From NCBI RefSeq assembly GCF_001949145.1, contig NW_019091364.1, forward strand, positions 3,803,964-3,867,963: a stretch of 64,000 nucleotides of DNA, in the 5' to 3' direction. Numbering within the stretch: the first letter of the stretch is position 1; each line of letters opens with the position of its first letter. The position numbers were made by a program, and so were the translations under genes. The stretch comes from Acanthaster planci (Eukaryota; Echinodermata; Asteroidea; Valvatida; Acanthasteridae). The notes beneath the pieces were generated by a model. The model saw only the letters and a list, made by a program, of their open reading frames with translations, did not search any database and had not been told where the DNA came from. This document shows, in pieces, positions 62,882 through 64,000 of this stretch.

Positions 62882-63591
62882 CAGGCTTCAACATAAATTT
62901 TTAAAACTACTTATCCACTGGGCAAGTGGCACTGAAAATTTACTTGCCCAAGGTATAAAGATTTTTCTTGCCCAAACACACCAATAATACGACATGAATA
63001 TGCCCGTGTACACCACCCCCAACTATTGCATGTATGCAGAGAGTGCGCAGGACTCGGATGCATCATTTGTACAAGTTCTGGAGTGGGAACAGCTATTTCT
63101 AAACCACTCGACGATTTTGCCTGGTGTCACATACACGTATGGAAAAAGTACAGGCACAAATACCAGGCAACATTCATTAATGTTGAAGTCAAAGATACAT
63201 GTAAAACAGTCGTCGAGCGTCCGGCCATCAAAGCTCCGCTGCCCCGCGCATGCAATGAGCAATGAGGTTTGGTACCCAGACACAAGGGTATTTTACAGTT
63301 TACTTGAGTACACATTTTCCCTTGTGTGGAAAGGTGCCCTGCTATTAAAGTGCACAGTGTGTTTTATACTTTATATGCCAAAGATCATTGTACATCACAT
63401 CAGCTTTTGTGAAGAGGGAAAACAAATCAAAGGTAAATTTTATGACCGCTATTCTTGGCCATGAAAAATTGACACTTGTATGTCAAGAAACAAGCATCTG
63501 TCAACCCGGCAATTTGTCCTTGAGTTTTACTTGCCCGAACAAAGAAATTGCTTGTGCCTGGCAACTGGACAACCATTAATGTCGAGGCCTG
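62882..63591. mobile_element. Non-autonomous hAT-type element in the HLTF-like intron
   Basis: 710-bp element with imperfect terminal inverted repeats starting CAGGCTTCAACATAAAT on the left and, read inward from the right, CAGGCCTCGACATTAAT. It is flanked by GTCTGGTG (62874-62881) and GTCTGATG (63592-63599), an 8-bp target duplication with one mismatch, the length typical of hAT insertions. Subterminal GGGCAAGT / ACTTGCCC words repeat inside both ends. No transposase is visible. Confidence 0.8.
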
Positions 63592-63690
63592 GTCTGATGT
63601 GTTTCAGACTGGGCATCCAACATTGGAATATCAAACTGACTTATTCTCATTTCAGTGGTATCAAATACTTGGGCAATCCTAACAACTTAC

Positions 63691-63867
63691 TTGCCAATGG
63701 CCAACTTTCCTTCCTTTGCCATGCTGTCATACACTGCTTGTTGATCAGCCAAAAACTCCACCTTCTATGCGAAGATCAACTTGGCCGGCAGGTCAACCAG
63801 AAGTTGACTATTGACCTAGGTCATGGTGCGGCGCAAGAAAATCTGCTCCATCAGCTGAGTTATTTGT
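63691..63867 (-). CDS. HLTF: HLTF-like exon: end of SNF2_N lobe, with two in-frame TAG codons
   Basis: Exon-like block bounded by an acceptor (TTTGAAATGCAG) and a consensus donor (GGCAA then GTAAGT). In the HLTF frame it reads QLMEQIFLRRTMT, stop, VNSQLLVDLPAKLIFA, stop, KVEFLADQQAVYDSMAKEG. This matches the human HLTF stretch from NITLRRTKT through LELPERK and the YQSV-NEG region. Both stops are TAG, one base change from CAG (Gln), and Gln is plausible at both sites. The block ends at AIGK, where human has TIGR, and the split codon is correctly completed by the first base of the next exon. Splice sites, frame and similarity elsewhere in the block are intact, so the stops stand out. Confidence 0.65.
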
Positions 63868-64000
63868 CTGCATTTCAAAGACAAACAACTGCATATCAGC
63901 CTCATTAGTCCTGAAATTTCAGTCGACAAGATTTTTCCTATTTCATTACAACATGTCTAGTCTTTGGTCTATCTCCCTGTTACAAGTTTAAAGATTTCAA

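Larger units (their letters stand above)
58085..63867 (-). pseudogene. HLTF: HLTF-type SNF2 translocase gene, C-terminal part, apparently damaged
   Basis: Five blocks on the minus strand match, in order, the C-terminal half of helicase-like transcription factor (a Rad5-type SNF2 ATPase with an embedded RING ubiquitin ligase domain, active in bypass of stalled replication forks). The 5' part lies beyond the right edge. Exon order by descending position is 63867-63691, 61784-61666, 61210(or 61187)-61120, 59938-59858, 58264-58085. Evidence for damage: two in-frame TAG codons in the first block, a phase clash between the second and third blocks unless a poor acceptor is used, a changed residue in helicase motif VI, and no sign of the RING finger or helicase motifs IV-V between 61120 and 59938. 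The last exon, with the family's conserved C-terminal IND/NEI-xTLMDL-type end, is intact. A live gene with sequencing errors and a collapsed assembly is the main alternative. Confidence 0.7.

Overview
The window is animal nuclear DNA. Coding exons are short and widely spaced, splice junctions are GT-AG, the DNA between genes is AT-rich and full of small non-autonomous transposons and tRNA-derived SINE-like copies, and there are two assembly gaps (20593-20686 and 57001-57635). The presence of bursicon subunits, which are neurohormones of arthropods, molluscs and invertebrate deuterostomes, rules out a vertebrate. Intron-rich structure and repeat flavour suggest an invertebrate deuterostome such as an echinoderm or hemichordate. 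The species cannot be fixed from the sequence alone.

Region 1 (about 12-41 kb) is a cluster of cystine-knot hormone genes. A two-exon bursicon beta (partner of bursicon) gene lies on the plus strand (12350-12622 joined to 17455-17607, 141 residues). Two bursicon alpha-type genes follow: one on the minus strand (29369-29782, 137 residues) and one on the plus strand (40431/40473-40850, 139 or 125 residues). The two alpha genes point away from each other and each has its whole coding sequence in one exon that begins just after a splice acceptor. All three proteins have a signal peptide and the 11-cysteine bursicon pattern. One beta and two alpha chains could make two kinds of heterodimer for an LGR-type receptor.

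Region 2 (58.1-63.9 kb, minus strand) carries the C-terminal part of an HLTF-type SNF2 helicase/translocase gene that enters from beyond the right edge. Five exon-like blocks match HLTF in order, but the first has two in-frame TAG codons, one junction is out of frame unless a weak acceptor is used, helicase motif VI is altered, and the exons for the RING finger and helicase motifs IV-V cannot be found in the 1.2 kb where they should be. It is best read as a decaying copy or a damaged assembly of the gene.

The rest is intergenic or intronic. It holds at least six inverted-repeat elements (a hAT-type element with 8-bp target duplications inside the HLTF intron, a TA-flanked element at 48.5 kb, two elements with CACTG(C/T)-A-rich ends, a degenerate CAGTGGC-ended element, and a foldback at 0.4 kb), a larger inverted-repeat element spanning the second gap, three tRNA-like SINE copies, and a few unassigned open frames that may be exons of unrecognised genes.
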